From Variovorax sp. (lineage in GTDB: Bacteria > Pseudomonadota > Gammaproteobacteria > Burkholderiales > Burkholderiaceae_C), in contig JAGIAI010000013.1 of NCBI GenBank assembly GCA_017744935.1, forward strand, positions 1-64,000: DNA of 64,000 nt, read 5' to 3'. The notes beneath the pieces were generated by a model. The model saw only the letters and a program-made list of their open reading frames with translations, had not been told where the DNA came from and made no database searches. Positions 1 through 9,775 of the stretch are shown one piece after another; the stretch's first letter is position 1; each line of letters begins with the position of its first letter. A program made the translations under genes and the position numbers.

Positions 1-345
1 CGGCGCGGCGTGCGCATTCTTCCGGGCGGGGACTACGGGTTCGCCTTCACGCCGCATTGCCAGAACGCGCGCGACCTGGAGTTCTTCGTGAAGTACCTCG
101 GCTTCACGCCGATGGAGGCGATCCGCAGCACGACGCTCTACGGCGGCCAGATCATGATGCGCCCCAATGATCTGGGCACCATCACGGACGGCTATCTCGC
201 CGACCTGCTGCTGGTCGACGGCGACCCGCTCGCCAACCTCTCGATCCTGCGCGACCCGAAGCGCATCCTCGCGGTGATGAAGGACGGCGAGTTCGCCAAG
301 GCGCCCGAGTTCGGCGCGCAACGACGCTGGGAGCACGCCGCATGA
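1..345 (+). CDS. Amidohydrolase family protein, C-terminal end (partial)
   Basis: The frame is open from the left edge, so only the last 114 codons are present. The visible part carries the usual tail of metal-dependent amidohydrolases of the imidazolonepropionase/prolidase-like group: an ILPGGDYGF turn, a GFTPMEAI helix, LGTITDGYLADLLLVDGDP and a closing VMKDGE strand. The metal-binding HxH near the N-terminus lies outside the window. The stop overlaps the next start codon (ATGA), so the gene is translationally coupled to the Liv-type permease. This suggests that it hydrolyses the compound imported by the transporter, or a related amide. The substrate cannot be read from this fragment. Confidence 0.85.
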   Translation, partial: RRGVRILPGGDYGFAFTPHCQNARDLEFFVKYLGFTPMEAIRSTTLYGGQIMMRPNDLGTITDGYLADLLLVDGDPLANLSILRDPKRILAVMKDGEFAKAPEFGAQRRWEHAA

Positions 346-1283
346 AGTATCGGCGGTGGATTCCGTGGATCATCTTCGGCCTACCGGTCGCGGTGTTCGC
401 GGTCTGGGCGATCGCGGACAACGCGTCGCTCTTCTTCAAGACGCTGCTCAACGGACTCACGCTGGCATCGCTCTACTTCCTTGTCGCGAGCGGTTTCACG
501 CTGGTCTTTGGCCTGATGCGCAATGTGAACCTCGCGCATGGCTCGCTCTATCTCATCGGCGCCTACATCGGCTGGATGGTGGGCGAGCACACCGGCTCGT
601 GGGTGCTTGCGGTGATCGCAGGCTTCCTGTCGGCGGCGATTCTCGGCCTGCTGATGCAGGTGCTGATCTTCCGGCACATGCAGGGGCAGGACCTGCGGCA
701 GACCCTGGTGACTATCGGCCTCTCGATCGTGCTCGCCGACCTCGCGCTCTGGATCTGGGGCGCGGAGATCTACACCTTCGATCCGCCTGCGTGGATCTAC
801 GGTTCGACCACCCTGCCGCTGGTCAACAAGTTTCCGACCTACCGGCTGATGGTGCTTCTGGCATCGATCGTGATCGGTGTCGGGCTGTGGCTTCTCCTGG
901 CGCGGACGCGCATCGGCATGATGATCCGCGCCGGCGTGGATGACCGGGGGATGCTCGCGGCTTCGGGCGTGAACGTGCAGCGGGTGTTCGCCCTGACCTT
1001 CGCGATCGGTGCAGGGCTGGCCGGGCTCGCCGGGGTCGTAGGCGGTACGGCTTTGTCGGTCTCGCCAGGCGAGGACACGCGCTACCTGCTCGCCTCGCTC
1101 GTGGTCGTGATCGTCGGCGGCATGGGCAGCGTCGTCGGCGCTGCGATCGGCGCGCTGCTGATCGGCCTCGCCGAGCAGTTCGGCCTCGCTTACGCGCCCA
1201 CCTACAGCGTGGTCTTCACCTTCGTGATCATGGTGATCGCCCTCGCCTTCAAGCCGCGCGGGCTGATGGGGAAAGCCGCATGA
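342..1283 (+). CDS. Branched-chain amino acid/amide-type ABC transporter permease, LivH family
   Basis: This is a 313-residue integral membrane protein with about eight hydrophobic segments. It has the LivH-type signature region LYFLVASGFTLVFGLMRNVNLAHG near the N-terminus (residues about 39-62) and a conserved C-terminal VVVIVGGMGSVVGAAIGALL block. It forms the inner-membrane channel together with the LivM-like protein encoded next. Both neighbours overlap it by ATGA junctions. The nearby amidohydrolase and UPF0261 genes argue for a substrate other than leucine or valine, possibly an amide or aromatic acid. That substrate idea is inference. Confidence 0.93.
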   Translation: MKYRRWIPWIIFGLPVAVFAVWAIADNASLFFKTLLNGLTLASLYFLVASGFTLVFGLMRNVNLAHGSLYLIGAYIGWMVGEHTGSWVLAVIAGFLSAAILGLLMQVLIFRHMQGQDLRQTLVTIGLSIVLADLALWIWGAEIYTFDPPAWIYGSTTLPLVNKFPTYRLMVLLASIVIGVGLWLLLARTRIGMMIRAGVDDRGMLAASGVNVQRVFALTFAIGAGLAGLAGVVGGTALSVSPGEDTRYLLASLVVVIVGGMGSVVGAAIGALLIGLAEQFGLAYAPTYSVVFTFVIMVIALAFKPRGLMGKAA

Positions 1284-2422
1284 GCGCAGCACAGTGGCGT
1301 CGCGCAATGAACTCGTCCGCTGCGGCGGCCGGCGTGGCGCGGCGCGGGCGCGATGCGGTGGCTCTTCAACCGGTTGCGCGAGCCTCCACGCCGGAGGTCA
1401 GCGCGCCATCACGCTGGGCCTCCGCATGGCGCGCGATCCGCGTGCGGCACGTCATCGTGCTGGCCTTCGTGCTCATCTACCCCTTCGTCGCCTCGCCCTT
1501 CTTCACCTACCAGATCGGCGCCCAATCGCTCGCACTCGGGCTCATTGCTCTGTCTCTCACCTTCCTGGGTGGCTACGGCGGCATGGTCTCGCTCGCACAG
1601 ATGACGGTGGCCGGCTTCGCCGCCTACATGCTCGCGATCTTCGGCAGCAGCAGCAATATCGCGATCAGCCTGGGCTGGCCATGGTGGCTCGCACTGGTCG
1701 TCGCGGTCGCGCTCGCCACGCTGTTCGCGGCGGGCATCGGATGGCTCTCGGTGCGCACCGAGGGCATCTACACGATCATGATCACGCTCGCGGTCGGCGT
1801 GGCGTTCTTCTATCTCGCCCAGCAGAACTACACGCTGTTCAACGGCTTCCAGGGCTTCAGCAAGCTGGCGCCGCCGGTCATCGGCGGACTGGACCTGCAC
1901 CAGCCGGTGCCCTTCTATTTCATGGTGCTGGCCTGCTCGCTCGCGGGCTACTTCTGGGTCAAGTACCTCATTCGCGCGCCATTCGGCGTGGCGCTCCAGG
2001 GCATCCGCGACAACCCGCGACGCATGCAGGCGCTGGGGTTCAACGTCACCGCGCATCGCGTTGCGGCCTATGCGGTCAGCGGCCTCCTCGCGGCCGTCGG
2101 CGGCGTGCTGATGGTCTGGTACAACGGCCGCATCTCGCCCGGCACCATCGGCACCGGCGCGATGATCAACATCCTCATCATCGCCGTGCTCGGCGGCATG
2201 AAGCACCCCATCGGCGCCTTCATCGGTGCGATCGTGTTCGTGCTTCTTCAAAACTTCGCGATCGACCTCGTCGACCGCGAACGCTTCAATCTCGTGATCG
2301 GCGGGGTCTTCCTCGCGATCGTGCTGTTCTCACCCGACGGACTGCTCGGCCTCTGGCAGAGCGCGCGCAACCGCCTGGGCTCCTCTTTCCCCCACCGCGG
2401 CCCTGGCCGCATTCATCGTTGA
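1280..2422 (+). CDS. Branched-chain amino acid/amide-type ABC transporter permease, LivM family
   Basis: This 380-residue permease partners the LivH-like protein. About 60 N-terminal residues are rich in Ala and Arg and not clearly conserved. The hydrophobic core follows, with the LivM-typical GGYGGMVSLAQ motif, the cytoplasmic loop FGVALQGIRDNPRRMQALGF, and VLGGMKHPIGAFIGA near the end. The long N-terminal extension leaves room for a later start, but the ATGA overlap with the preceding gene supports position 1280. The ORF in the +1 frame under the same DNA is a composition artefact until it becomes the binding-protein gene. Confidence 0.92.
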   Translation: MSAAQWRRAMNSSAAAAGVARRGRDAVALQPVARASTPEVSAPSRWASAWRAIRVRHVIVLAFVLIYPFVASPFFTYQIGAQSLALGLIALSLTFLGGYGGMVSLAQMTVAGFAAYMLAIFGSSSNIAISLGWPWWLALVVAVALATLFAAGIGWLSVRTEGIYTIMITLAVGVAFFYLAQQNYTLFNGFQGFSKLAPPVIGGLDLHQPVPFYFMVLACSLAGYFWVKYLIRAPFGVALQGIRDNPRRMQALGFNVTAHRVAAYAVSGLLAAVGGVLMVWYNGRISPGTIGTGAMINILIIAVLGGMKHPIGAFIGAIVFVLLQNFAIDLVDRERFNLVIGGVFLAIVLFSPDGLLGLWQSARNRLGSSFPHRGPGRIHR

Positions 2423-2439
2423 CAACAAAGGAGCGAGAC

Positions 2440-3693
2440 ATGAGCAGAGAAGGAAAAGTGTTCGTACGCGGCATCGTCGCCGCGGCGGCGCTGGTCACGG
2501 TGACCGGCTTCGCGCACGCACAGGAGACCCTCAAGATCGGCCTGCTGGCCACCCTGGAGGGACCGTTCGCTGCGCCCGGGCAGGACGGCATGCGGGGCGC
2601 GGACCTCGCGCTCAAGCAGAAGAACGGCATGGCCGGTGGCAAGAAGATCGAGTTCGTGAAGGTGTCGTCCGACGCCACGCCCGACAAGGCGGTCAATGCG
2701 ACACGCAAGGCGGTCGAGCAGGACAAGGTGCAGATCATGATCGGCCCGCTGTCGGGCGACGAAGGCATCGCGGTCAAGAACTACGCGAAGACCCAGCCGA
2801 ACATCACCTTCATCAATGGCTCGTCAGGTGCCCAAGGTGCGACGTTGAGCGATCCGGCGGCCAACTTCTATCGCTTCAACACCGAGGGTGCTCAATGGAT
2901 GGTGGGCCTCGGCGAGCACGCGCTCGGCAAGGGCTACAAGAAGGTCTACCTGATTGCCGAGGACTACGGCTTCCCGTACTCGCAGGTGCAGGGCTTCATG
3001 GCCAGCTACTGCGCCAAGGGCGGCAAGGTGGTCGACAAGGCCTGGGTGCCACTGGGCACCAAGGACTATGCATCGGTGATCGCGAAGGTACCGAAGGACG
3101 CCGATGCGCTGCTGGTTGTGCTCGGCGGCTCCGACGCGGTGAACTTCCTCACGCAGTACGAGCAGGCGGGCGGTGACAAGCCGATGATCGGAGGCTCGAT
3201 CACGGTCGACCAGACGGTCCTCAACTACAAGGGCAAGCGCCGTGAATCGCTCCTCGGCACAGCCTCCGCAGGACCGATGGCCGATTCGATCGATAGCCCG
3301 GAGTGGAAGAAGTTCGTGGCCGACTACAAGGCCAACTTCAAGGATGGCTTCCCGAGCCCGTCGCTCTTCGCGTACCTCTACTACATCAACACCAAGGCGG
3401 CGCTCGACGCGCTCGATACGGTCAAGGGCGATCTCTCCAATGGACAGAAGGCCTATCGCGAGGCGCTGCAGAAGACCGACTTCAAGGGCCCGGCCGGCGA
3501 AGTGAAGATCGATGCCAATCGCAACGGCGTAGGCACCACCTACATCACCGAAGTTGCGAAGGCACCCGACGGATCGTTCTACAACAAGGTGGTGAAGACG
3601 GTGCCGAACATCACGCAGACGCTGGGGCTGCCCGAAGCCGAATTCAAGAAGATGGGCCTCGGCACCCGCGACGTGCCTGATTGCCGCACCTGA
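2440..3693 (+). CDS. ABC transporter periplasmic substrate-binding protein, LivK/UrtA-like
   Basis: This 417-residue secreted binding protein belongs to the periplasmic binding protein type 1 class. The signal peptide covers about the first 26 residues and ends at FAHAQ. The mature part opens with the typical LKIGLLATLEGPFAAPGQDG sequence, followed by GADLALKQKNG and a DATPDKAV region. The ATG at 2440 follows an AAGGAGCGAG ribosome site, and the long upstream extension of the frame overlaps livM and is rejected. It captures the substrate for the adjacent permeases, only 17 bases downstream of livM. The ligand is unknown. Confidence 0.94.
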   Translation: MSREGKVFVRGIVAAAALVTVTGFAHAQETLKIGLLATLEGPFAAPGQDGMRGADLALKQKNGMAGGKKIEFVKVSSDATPDKAVNATRKAVEQDKVQIMIGPLSGDEGIAVKNYAKTQPNITFINGSSGAQGATLSDPAANFYRFNTEGAQWMVGLGEHALGKGYKKVYLIAEDYGFPYSQVQGFMASYCAKGGKVVDKAWVPLGTKDYASVIAKVPKDADALLVVLGGSDAVNFLTQYEQAGGDKPMIGGSITVDQTVLNYKGKRRESLLGTASAGPMADSIDSPEWKKFVADYKANFKDGFPSPSLFAYLYYINTKAALDALDTVKGDLSNGQKAYREALQKTDFKGPAGEVKIDANRNGVGTTYITEVAKAPDGSFYNKVVKTVPNITQTLGLPEAEFKKMGLGTRDVPDCRT

Positions 3694-3696
3694 CGC

Positions 3697-4518
3697 ATGG
3701 CCACGATCACCCCTCTCCGTTCGGCCGCAGCGCGCAGCAGCGCTGCGCATGCGGCCGCCGGCACGCAGCTGCTGTCGGGCGACGCGCTGCGACTGGAGGG
3801 GGTGACGCGCGCCTTCGGTGCCCTGCGCGCGGTCGATGATGTTTCTCTGACCGTCGCCGCGGGGCAGAAGTACGCGATCCTCGGGTCGAACGGCGCGGGC
3901 AAGACGACGCTCTTCAACGCCATCACCGGCGACTTTCCGCCGACCTCGGGGCGCATCCAGTTTTTCGGCGAGGACATCACGGAACTGCCGCCGCACGAAC
4001 GCATTCGCAAGGGACTGCGGCGCACCTATCAGTCGTCGCTGCTGTTCCGCGAGCTCAGCGTGCGCGACAACCTCTTCCTTGCCGTGCGTGGCGTGGCGAG
4101 TGGGCGCTTCAGCTTCTTGCGTGCGCGAAGCGGACATGCATCGACGCGGGCGACACAGGACCTGCTTGAACGCACGCGGCTCACGCACATTGCTGACGAG
4201 AAAGTCGCGAACCTTGCGCACGGGCAGCAGCGGCAACTGGAGATCGGCATGGCGCTTGCCGGTGCGCCGCGGCTGATTCTTTTCGATGAGCCCGCCGCGG
4301 GGCTCTCGCCGGCCGAGCGGCGCGAGCTGGTCGCTCTGCTGCGCTCGATGCCGGCGCACATGAGCTTCGTGCTGATCGAGCACGATCTGGAGATCGCCCT
4401 GCGCGTGGTCGACCGCGTCACGGTGATGCACAACGGCCGAACCCTGCGTACCGGAAGCCCCGAAGAGATCGAGGGCGATGCCCAGGTGCAGGCCATCTAC
4501 ATGGGGAGCCGCCAATGA
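3697..4518 (+). CDS. ABC transporter ATP-binding protein, LivG family
   Basis: This 273-residue ATPase has a Walker [10 protein letters not shown], a signature region [16 protein letters not shown] in place of a textbook LSGGQ, Walker [14 protein letters not shown] and the switch histidine in [11 protein letters not shown]. The LAHGQQR signature is common in LivG proteins. The first 25 residues are Ala/Arg rich and variable. It begins three bases after the binding-protein gene and overlaps the next ATPase gene by four bases. It would energise the Liv-type importer as one half of an ATPase heterodimer. Confidence 0.93.
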   Translation: MATITPLRSAAARSSAAHAAAGTQLLSGDALRLEGVTRAFGALRAVDDVSLTVAAGQKYAILGSNGAGKTTLFNAITGDFPPTSGRIQFFGEDITELPPHERIRKGLRRTYQSSLLFRELSVRDNLFLAVRGVASGRFSFLRARSGHASTRATQDLLERTRLTHIADEKVANLAHGQQRQLEIGMALAGAPRLILFDEPAAGLSPAERRELVALLRSMPAHMSFVLIEHDLEIALRVVDRVTVMHNGRTLRTGSPEEIEGDAQVQAIYMGSRQ

Positions 4519-6764
4519 CCGGCTGGTTCCGCAGCAACCGAGGCGAGCTGGACAGCGTGGTGCCCGGCAATACGCCAGTCCTCGCGATCGATTCGCTCGA
4601 CGTCTTCTACGGCCACGCACATGCGCTACAGGGCGTGAGCCTCGTGCTCGAACGCGGCGTGCTCAGCATCGTCGGCCGCAATGGCATGGGCAAGACCACG
4701 CTGTGCAACGCGATCACCGGCATGGTGCCGGCGCGCGGCAGCATCCGGCTCGCGGGCGAAGAGATCCTCGGCCTCGCGCCCAACGAGATCACGCGGCGCG
4801 GCATCGCCTATGTGCCGCAGGGGCGCCGCGTGTGGCCGTCGCTGTCGGTGGATGAAACGCTGCGCCTCGTCGCGAGCAAGCGGCGCGAGGTCGATCGCGT
4901 CTATTCGATGTTCCCGCGCCTTGCCGAACGCCGGGGACATGGTGGCGCCCAACTGTCGGGCGGCGAGCAGCAGATGCTTGCGATCGGGCGCGCGTTGCTG
5001 CTCAACCCGAAGCTGCTGGTGATGGACGAGCCCACGGAGGGCCTCGCGCCGGTCATCGTCGAACAGGTGGCGCAGTCGCTGCGCGACCTCGCGGCTGAGG
5101 GACGCATCGCCGTGCTGCTGATCGAGCAGAACCTCGGCGTCGCGATCTCCGTGGCGGACCGCATCGGCGTGATGGTCAACGGACGCATCGCGCAGCAGAT
5201 GCCGGCATCGCAGCTCGCGGCGGACCTCGACCTGCAGGAGCGCCTGCTCGGCGTGCGCTCCAACGGTCACGATGAAGAGATCGGCAGCGCCCCGAGCGCA
5301 AGCGACGAACCGCCTCCGACGCAGGTCTTCACCGTGCGACGCGCACATGGCGACGGCTCGCCTTCGCTCGACGACATCGCACCGCGCACGGTGCGCGGCT
5401 TCACACGCTGGAACGCGGGCGGCACGGCCGCGCCGGTCGCCGACATCGTGCGGCAGCCGGTCGAGGCGCCTCAGGCGCCCCCATCCACGCCGGCTCCGAC
5501 AGTCACCGCACCGCAAGTGTTCGACTTCCCCGTCGCCGCCAGCAGTGTGCGCGCGGCCTACGTCTGCGGCACCTTCGACACCAAGAGCCGCGAGCTGTTC
5601 TACCTGCGCCAAAGCCTGGAACGGCTCGGATTGCGCGTGGTCACGGTCGACCTCGCAACCTCCGGCAAGCCGTCCCCGGCCAGCGTCCATCCACGCGAAG
5701 TGGCACGCCACCATCCGCAGGGCGAATCCGCCGTGTTCAGCGACGACCGGGGCGCCGCGACCGGCGCGATGGCGCTGGCCTTCGAGTCTTTCATCCGCAC
5801 GCGTCGCGACCTCGGCGGGATCATCTCGGCAGGCGGCTCGGGCGGCACCTCGATGGCAACGCAGGGCATGCGCGCATTGCCGATCGGCATGCCGAAGGTG
5901 ATGGTCTCCACCATGGCGAGCGGCGACACGCGCCCTTACGTAGGCCCGAGCGACATCTGCATGATGTATTCGGTCACCGATGTGCAGGGCATCCATCGCA
6001 TCAGCGAAGCGGTGCTCGGCAATGCCGCGAACGCTCTCGCGGGCATGATCGCGCACCCGCCGCCGACCCAATCCACCAGCAAGCCCGCGCTCGGCCTCAC
6101 GATGTTCGGCGTCACCACGCCCTGCGTGCAGATGCTCACCAAGCGGCTGGAGGACGACTACGACTGCCTCGTCTTCCACGCCACAGGCGTCGGCGGCCAG
6201 TCGATGGAGAAGCTCGCCGACTCCGGCCTGCTGGCTGGCGTGATCGACGTGACCACCACCGAGATCGCCGACGAGATCGGCGGCGGCGTGCTCTCTGCCG
6301 GCCCCACACGGCTCGATGTGTTTGCGCGGCATGCGCTGCCTTACGTGGGCTCGTGCGGCGCACTCGACATGATCAACTTCGGCGCCTGGGACACGGTGCC
6401 CGAGCGGCACCGCGCCCGCAAGCTCTACCGCCACAACCCGACCGTGACGCTGATGCGCACCACTGCCGATGAGTGCCGCGCGATCGGCGAATTCATCGCG
6501 ACGAAGCTCAATGCGATGCGCGGGCCGGTGCGCTTCCTGATCTCCGAAGGCGGCGTCTCGTCCATCGACCGGCCGGGACAGCCCTTTCACGACCCGGAGG
6601 CCGACCGCGCGCTGTTCACCGCCATCGAGCAAGGTTTCCGCACCGGCGCGGAGCGCAAGTTGCTGCGCCTGCCGCTGCACATCAACGACGAGGCTTTCGC
6701 CGATGCGCTGGCCGCCGCGTGGCACGAGGTGTCGCGACCGGCCGCGAACATCAGGCGCGCCTGA
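4515..6764 (+). CDS. Fusion protein: LivF-type ABC ATPase + UPF0261/Tm-1-like ATP-binding domain
   Basis: This 749-residue protein joins two domains. Residues about 20-248 are a complete LivF ATPase: Walker [10 protein letters not shown] at about 54-62, signature LSGGEQQ at 147-153, Walker [11 protein letters not shown] at 167-176. A low-complexity Pro/Ala linker runs from about 250 to 344. Residues about 345-745 form a UPF0261 (Tm-1-like) domain, opening with [14 protein letters not shown] and carrying [14 protein letters not shown] at about 439-452. Tomato Tm-1 carries the same kind of domain and binds ATP. LivF proteins normally end near residue 235-250, so the second half is an extra module. 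The frame is continuous through the linker, with no sign of a stop or frameshift. The biochemical role of bacterial UPF0261 proteins is not settled. Confidence 0.93.
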   Translation: MTGWFRSNRGELDSVVPGNTPVLAIDSLDVFYGHAHALQGVSLVLERGVLSIVGRNGMGKTTLCNAITGMVPARGSIRLAGEEILGLAPNEITRRGIAYVPQGRRVWPSLSVDETLRLVASKRREVDRVYSMFPRLAERRGHGGAQLSGGEQQMLAIGRALLLNPKLLVMDEPTEGLAPVIVEQVAQSLRDLAAEGRIAVLLIEQNLGVAISVADRIGVMVNGRIAQQMPASQLAADLDLQERLLGVRSNGHDEEIGSAPSASDEPPPTQVFTVRRAHGDGSPSLDDIAPRTVRGFTRWNAGGTAAPVADIVRQPVEAPQAPPSTPAPTVTAPQVFDFPVAASSVRAAYVCGTFDTKSRELFYLRQSLERLGLRVVTVDLATSGKPSPASVHPREVARHHPQGESAVFSDDRGAATGAMALAFESFIRTRRDLGGIISAGGSGGTSMATQGMRALPIGMPKVMVSTMASGDTRPYVGPSDICMMYSVTDVQGIHRISEAVLGNAANALAGMIAHPPPTQSTSKPALGLTMFGVTTPCVQMLTKRLEDDYDCLVFHATGVGGQSMEKLADSGLLAGVIDVTTTEIADEIGGGVLSAGPTRLDVFARHALPYVGSCGALDMINFGAWDTVPERHRARKLYRHNPTVTLMRTTADECRAIGEFIATKLNAMRGPVRFLISEGGVSSIDRPGQPFHDPEADRALFTAIEQGFRTGAERKLLRLPLHINDEAFADALAAAWHEVSRPAANIRRA

Positions 6765-6780
6765 AGAGGAGGAGGACCCC

Positions 6781-7614
6781 ATGCCACGCATCGCCCGCAT
6801 CACCCTCCTGCAACGACTGCGCGACAAGATCGCGTCCGGCCGGCCGATCATCGGCGGCGGCGCGGGCACCGGCCTCTCTGCGAAATGCGAGGAAGCCGGC
6901 GGCATCGATCTGATCGTGATCTACAACTCCGGCCGCTACCGCATGGCAGGGCGCGGATCGCTCGCCGGCCTGATGGCCTACGGCAACGCGAACGAGATCG
7001 TCTGCGAGATGGCGCGCGAGGTGCTGCCCGTCGTCAGACACACGCCGGTGCTCGCGGGCGTGAACGGCACCGATCCCTTCATGATCCCCGACGAGTTCCT
7101 GCGGCGCCTGATCGCGCTGGGTTTCTCGGGCGTGCAGAACTTCCCGACCGTGGGCCTCATCGACGGCACCTTCCGCGCCAACCTCGAAGAGACCGGCATG
7201 GGCTACCAGCTCGAAGTCGACCTGATCGCACGCGCCCGTGAGTTCGAGCTTCTGACCACCCCCTACGTCTTCAGCGCAGCCGAAGCGCACGCAATGGCCG
7301 AGGTCGGCGCCGACATCGTGGTGTGCCACATGGGCCTGACGACCGGCGGCGCGATCGGCGCGGAGACCGCGTTCACGCTCGACGACTGCATACCGCGCAT
7401 CAACGAGTGGGCCGCCGCCGCAAGGTCGGTGAAGCCCGACACCATCGTGCTGTGCCACGGTGGCCCGATCGCCACCCCCGAGGATGCGCGCTACGTGCTC
7501 GCGCGCTGCCCCGATTGCCACGGCTTCTACGGCGCCAGCTCGATGGAACGGCTGCCCGCAGAGACGGCGCTGACCGAGACCACGCGCCGCTTCGTCCAGA
7601 TGACCAGAGATTAA
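6781..7614 (+). CDS. Phosphoenolpyruvate hydrolase family TIM-barrel protein
   Basis: This is a 277-residue soluble protein. Its N-terminal [19 protein letters not shown] stretch, the [19 protein letters not shown] motif and the [11 protein letters not shown] strand match the PEP-hydrolase-like family, which has an IGPS-like TIM barrel. In tomato Tm-1 this barrel forms the C-terminal half of the polypeptide whose N-terminal half is UPF0261. Here the two parts are adjacent genes 16 bases apart, with a strong GAGGAGGA ribosome site. A frame extending upstream overlaps the fusion gene and is rejected. The enzymatic substrate is unproven. Confidence 0.9.
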   Translation: MPRIARITLLQRLRDKIASGRPIIGGGAGTGLSAKCEEAGGIDLIVIYNSGRYRMAGRGSLAGLMAYGNANEIVCEMAREVLPVVRHTPVLAGVNGTDPFMIPDEFLRRLIALGFSGVQNFPTVGLIDGTFRANLEETGMGYQLEVDLIARAREFELLTTPYVFSAAEAHAMAEVGADIVVCHMGLTTGGAIGAETAFTLDDCIPRINEWAAAARSVKPDTIVLCHGGPIATPEDARYVLARCPDCHGFYGASSMERLPAETALTETTRRFVQMTRD

Positions 7615-7629
7615 GAGGAGACGACATCC

Positions 7630-9327
7630 ATGTCAGGTGCTCAATTCGGCAACTTCATCCTCGGCCTGATCGTGGTCGCGATCGTCGTCGCGCTCGCGGT
7701 CTGGCTGCTGCACTGGCTGTACTTGCGAAGCTCCAAGGAGCGCGCCTTCGTGCGCACCGGGCTGGGTGGCCAGAAGGTGGTGCTCGACGGCGGCGCTTTC
7801 GTGCTGCCGATCGTGCACGACGTGATCCCCGTCAACATGAACACGCTCCGGCTCGAAGTCAGTCGGGGCCGCGACAAGGCGCTGATAACCAAGGACCGCA
7901 TGCGCGTCGATGTGATCGCGGAGTTCTATGTGCGGGTCGCGGCCAACGCGGAGTCAGTTTCCGCCGCGGCGCAGACGCTCGGCCTGCGCACCATGGAGCC
8001 CGAGCAGCTCAAGGAACTGGTGGAAGGCAAGTTCATCGACGCGCTGCGCACCGCCGCCGCCGAGATGACGATGGAGGAACTGCACGAGAAGCGCGGCGCC
8101 TATGTGAGGCGCGTACGCGAAGCCGTGGCCGGCGATCTCACGAAGAACGGCCTGGAACTCGAAGCCGCATCGCTCACACAGCTCGACCAGACCGCGATGG
8201 AGTTCTTCAACCCGAGCAATGCCTTCGACGCCGAGGGTCTGACGCGCCTCACCGAGCAGATCGAGCGTCGCAAGAAGCAGCGCAACGACGTCGAGCAGGA
8301 CACGCTGATCGCGATTCGCAACAAGAACCTCGAAGCCGAGAAGCTCTCGCTCGAGATCGACCGCGAAGGCGAGCATGCGCGCCTCTCGCAGCAGCGCGAG
8401 GTGGAAATCGCCCGCGCCCGCCAGCGCGCGGAACTGGCCGCCGAGCGCGCCCAGCGCGAGCAGGATGCGGAAAGCGCGCAGATCGCGGCCAAACAGAGCA
8501 TCGACGCGGCGCGCATCCGTTCGGAGCAGACCGTCGAGCAGGAGCGCATCGGCAAGGAACGCGCGATCCAGGGTGCGGAGATCGAACGCCGCCTGCAACT
8601 CGAACTCGCCGAGCAGCAGCGCGCCATCGCGATCGCACGCGAAAGCAAGGCGCAGAGCGAAGCACAGGCCGAGGCAGAAGCCGCTCGCGCACAGGCCGTG
8701 GCAGCGGAAGAGAAGGTATTTACCGCGCGCGAAGTCGAGATGGCCGAACGCAAGAAGGCGATCGAACTCATCGCTGCCGCGCAGGCTGCACAGCGCGACG
8801 CGCTGCGCCTTACGACCGCCGCGCAGGCGGAGAAGGACGCGAGTGCCGACCGTGGCGCCGCCGTGCGTGCACAGGCCGAAGCCGATGCGGAAGCCGAGAA
8901 GATCCGCTCGATGGCGATGCGCGTACGCGCCGAGATGGAAGCCGAAGCGCAACGCATGATGAACGAGGCGCACAACATGCTGTCGCCCGAGGCGCGCATG
9001 TCGGCATTGCGCATGAAGCTCGTCGAAAAGGCCGAGGCGATCATTCGCGAATCGGTGCGTCCGATGGAGCGCATCGAAGGCATCAAGATCCTGCATGTCG
9101 ACGGCTTGGGCGGCTCGTCGGGTGGCGAGCGCAACGGCGACGGCGGAGGGTTCGCCGACGGTCTCGTCAACTCCGCACTGCGCTTCCGTGCGCAGGCGCC
9201 ACTGGTGGACCAGTTGCTGCGCGAGATCGGCATCGAGGGCGGCGACATCCAGCGCCTGGTCGGCGATGCCAGCGGCGCGCAGGCCGCCCTGCCCGCCGGC
9301 ACGCCGAAGAGCGGCAGCGGGGAATAG
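7630..9327 (+). CDS. SPFH/flotillin-like membrane-anchored coiled-coil protein (YqiK-like)
   Basis: This 565-residue protein has one N-terminal transmembrane segment (about residues 8-30), then a Band-7/SPFH domain (about 35-210). A very long Ala/Glu/Arg-rich coiled coil (about 215-455) is followed by a C-terminal flotillin tail with a Gly-rich insert (about 495-510). The architecture resembles YqiK and flotillins, which form membrane-associated oligomers and organise membrane microdomains. It starts 15 bases after the TIM-barrel gene, behind an AGAGGAGA site. The gene order suggests a membrane scaffold for the preceding importer or enzymes, which is inference. Confidence 0.9.
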   Translation: MSGAQFGNFILGLIVVAIVVALAVWLLHWLYLRSSKERAFVRTGLGGQKVVLDGGAFVLPIVHDVIPVNMNTLRLEVSRGRDKALITKDRMRVDVIAEFYVRVAANAESVSAAAQTLGLRTMEPEQLKELVEGKFIDALRTAAAEMTMEELHEKRGAYVRRVREAVAGDLTKNGLELEAASLTQLDQTAMEFFNPSNAFDAEGLTRLTEQIERRKKQRNDVEQDTLIAIRNKNLEAEKLSLEIDREGEHARLSQQREVEIARARQRAELAAERAQREQDAESAQIAAKQSIDAARIRSEQTVEQERIGKERAIQGAEIERRLQLELAEQQRAIAIARESKAQSEAQAEAEAARAQAVAAEEKVFTAREVEMAERKKAIELIAAAQAAQRDALRLTTAAQAEKDASADRGAAVRAQAEADAEAEKIRSMAMRVRAEMEAEAQRMMNEAHNMLSPEARMSALRMKLVEKAEAIIRESVRPMERIEGIKILHVDGLGGSSGGERNGDGGGFADGLVNSALRFRAQAPLVDQLLREIGIEGGDIQRLVGDASGAQAALPAGTPKSGSGE

Positions 9328-9330
9328 CGC

Positions 9331-9774
9331 ATGGTGCAGGTCTATGTGTCGAGCGTGATCGACGCCAGCGCGGACAACGTGTGGTCGCGTATCCGCGACT
9401 TCAACGGCATGCCGCTGTGGCACCCGGGCATCGCGGACAGCCGCATCGAGAACGGCCAGCCGGCCGACCGCGTCGGCTGCATCCGCCATTTCCATACGCG
9501 CGACGGCGGCACGATCCGCGAACGGCTGCTGGCTCTGTCGGACTACGAATACAGCTGCACCTACGAGATCCTCGAGAGCCCGATGGGCGTCGTCAACTAC
9601 GTCGCCACGCTCAAGCTAACGCCGGTGACCGATGGCGTGCGCTGCTTCGCCGAATGGAGTGCCGAGTTCGAATGCGATGAAGGCCGCGAGCGCGAACTGA
9701 CCGAGACGATCGGGCACGGAGTGTTCCAGGGCGGCTTCGATGCGTTGAAACGCCACTTCGGAACGAGCCGCTGA
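9331..9774 (+). CDS. SRPBCC family protein (polyketide cyclase/dehydrase-like)
   Basis: This 147-residue protein has the START/Bet v 1-like pattern of the SRPBCC superfamily. It opens with VIDASADNVWSRIRDFNGM and WHPGIADSRIENG, has a central IRERLLALSDYEYSCTYEI, and ends in a long helix. Such proteins form a hydrophobic cavity that binds a small organic ligand; some are cyclases or hydrolases. It lies three bases downstream of the SPFH gene and one base upstream of a paralogous SRPBCC domain, so the pair looks like a duplication. No catalytic residues can be assigned from sequence alone. Confidence 0.85.
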   Translation: MVQVYVSSVIDASADNVWSRIRDFNGMPLWHPGIADSRIENGQPADRVGCIRHFHTRDGGTIRERLLALSDYEYSCTYEILESPMGVVNYVATLKLTPVTDGVRCFAEWSAEFECDEGRERELTETIGHGVFQGGFDALKRHFGTSR

Positions 9775-9775
9775 G

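Noticed and set aside
381..1307. Long antisense ORF under the first permease gene
   Set aside because: High-GC codons on the forward strand create open frames on the reverse strand; the protein is His/Arg/Asp repetitive with no domain, and no ribosome site.
4626..6905. Very long reverse-strand ORF under the LivF-UPF0261 fusion gene
   Set aside because: It is the complement of a real high-GC gene in a mirrored codon phase; the sequence is Arg/His/Asp-rich and shows no family features.
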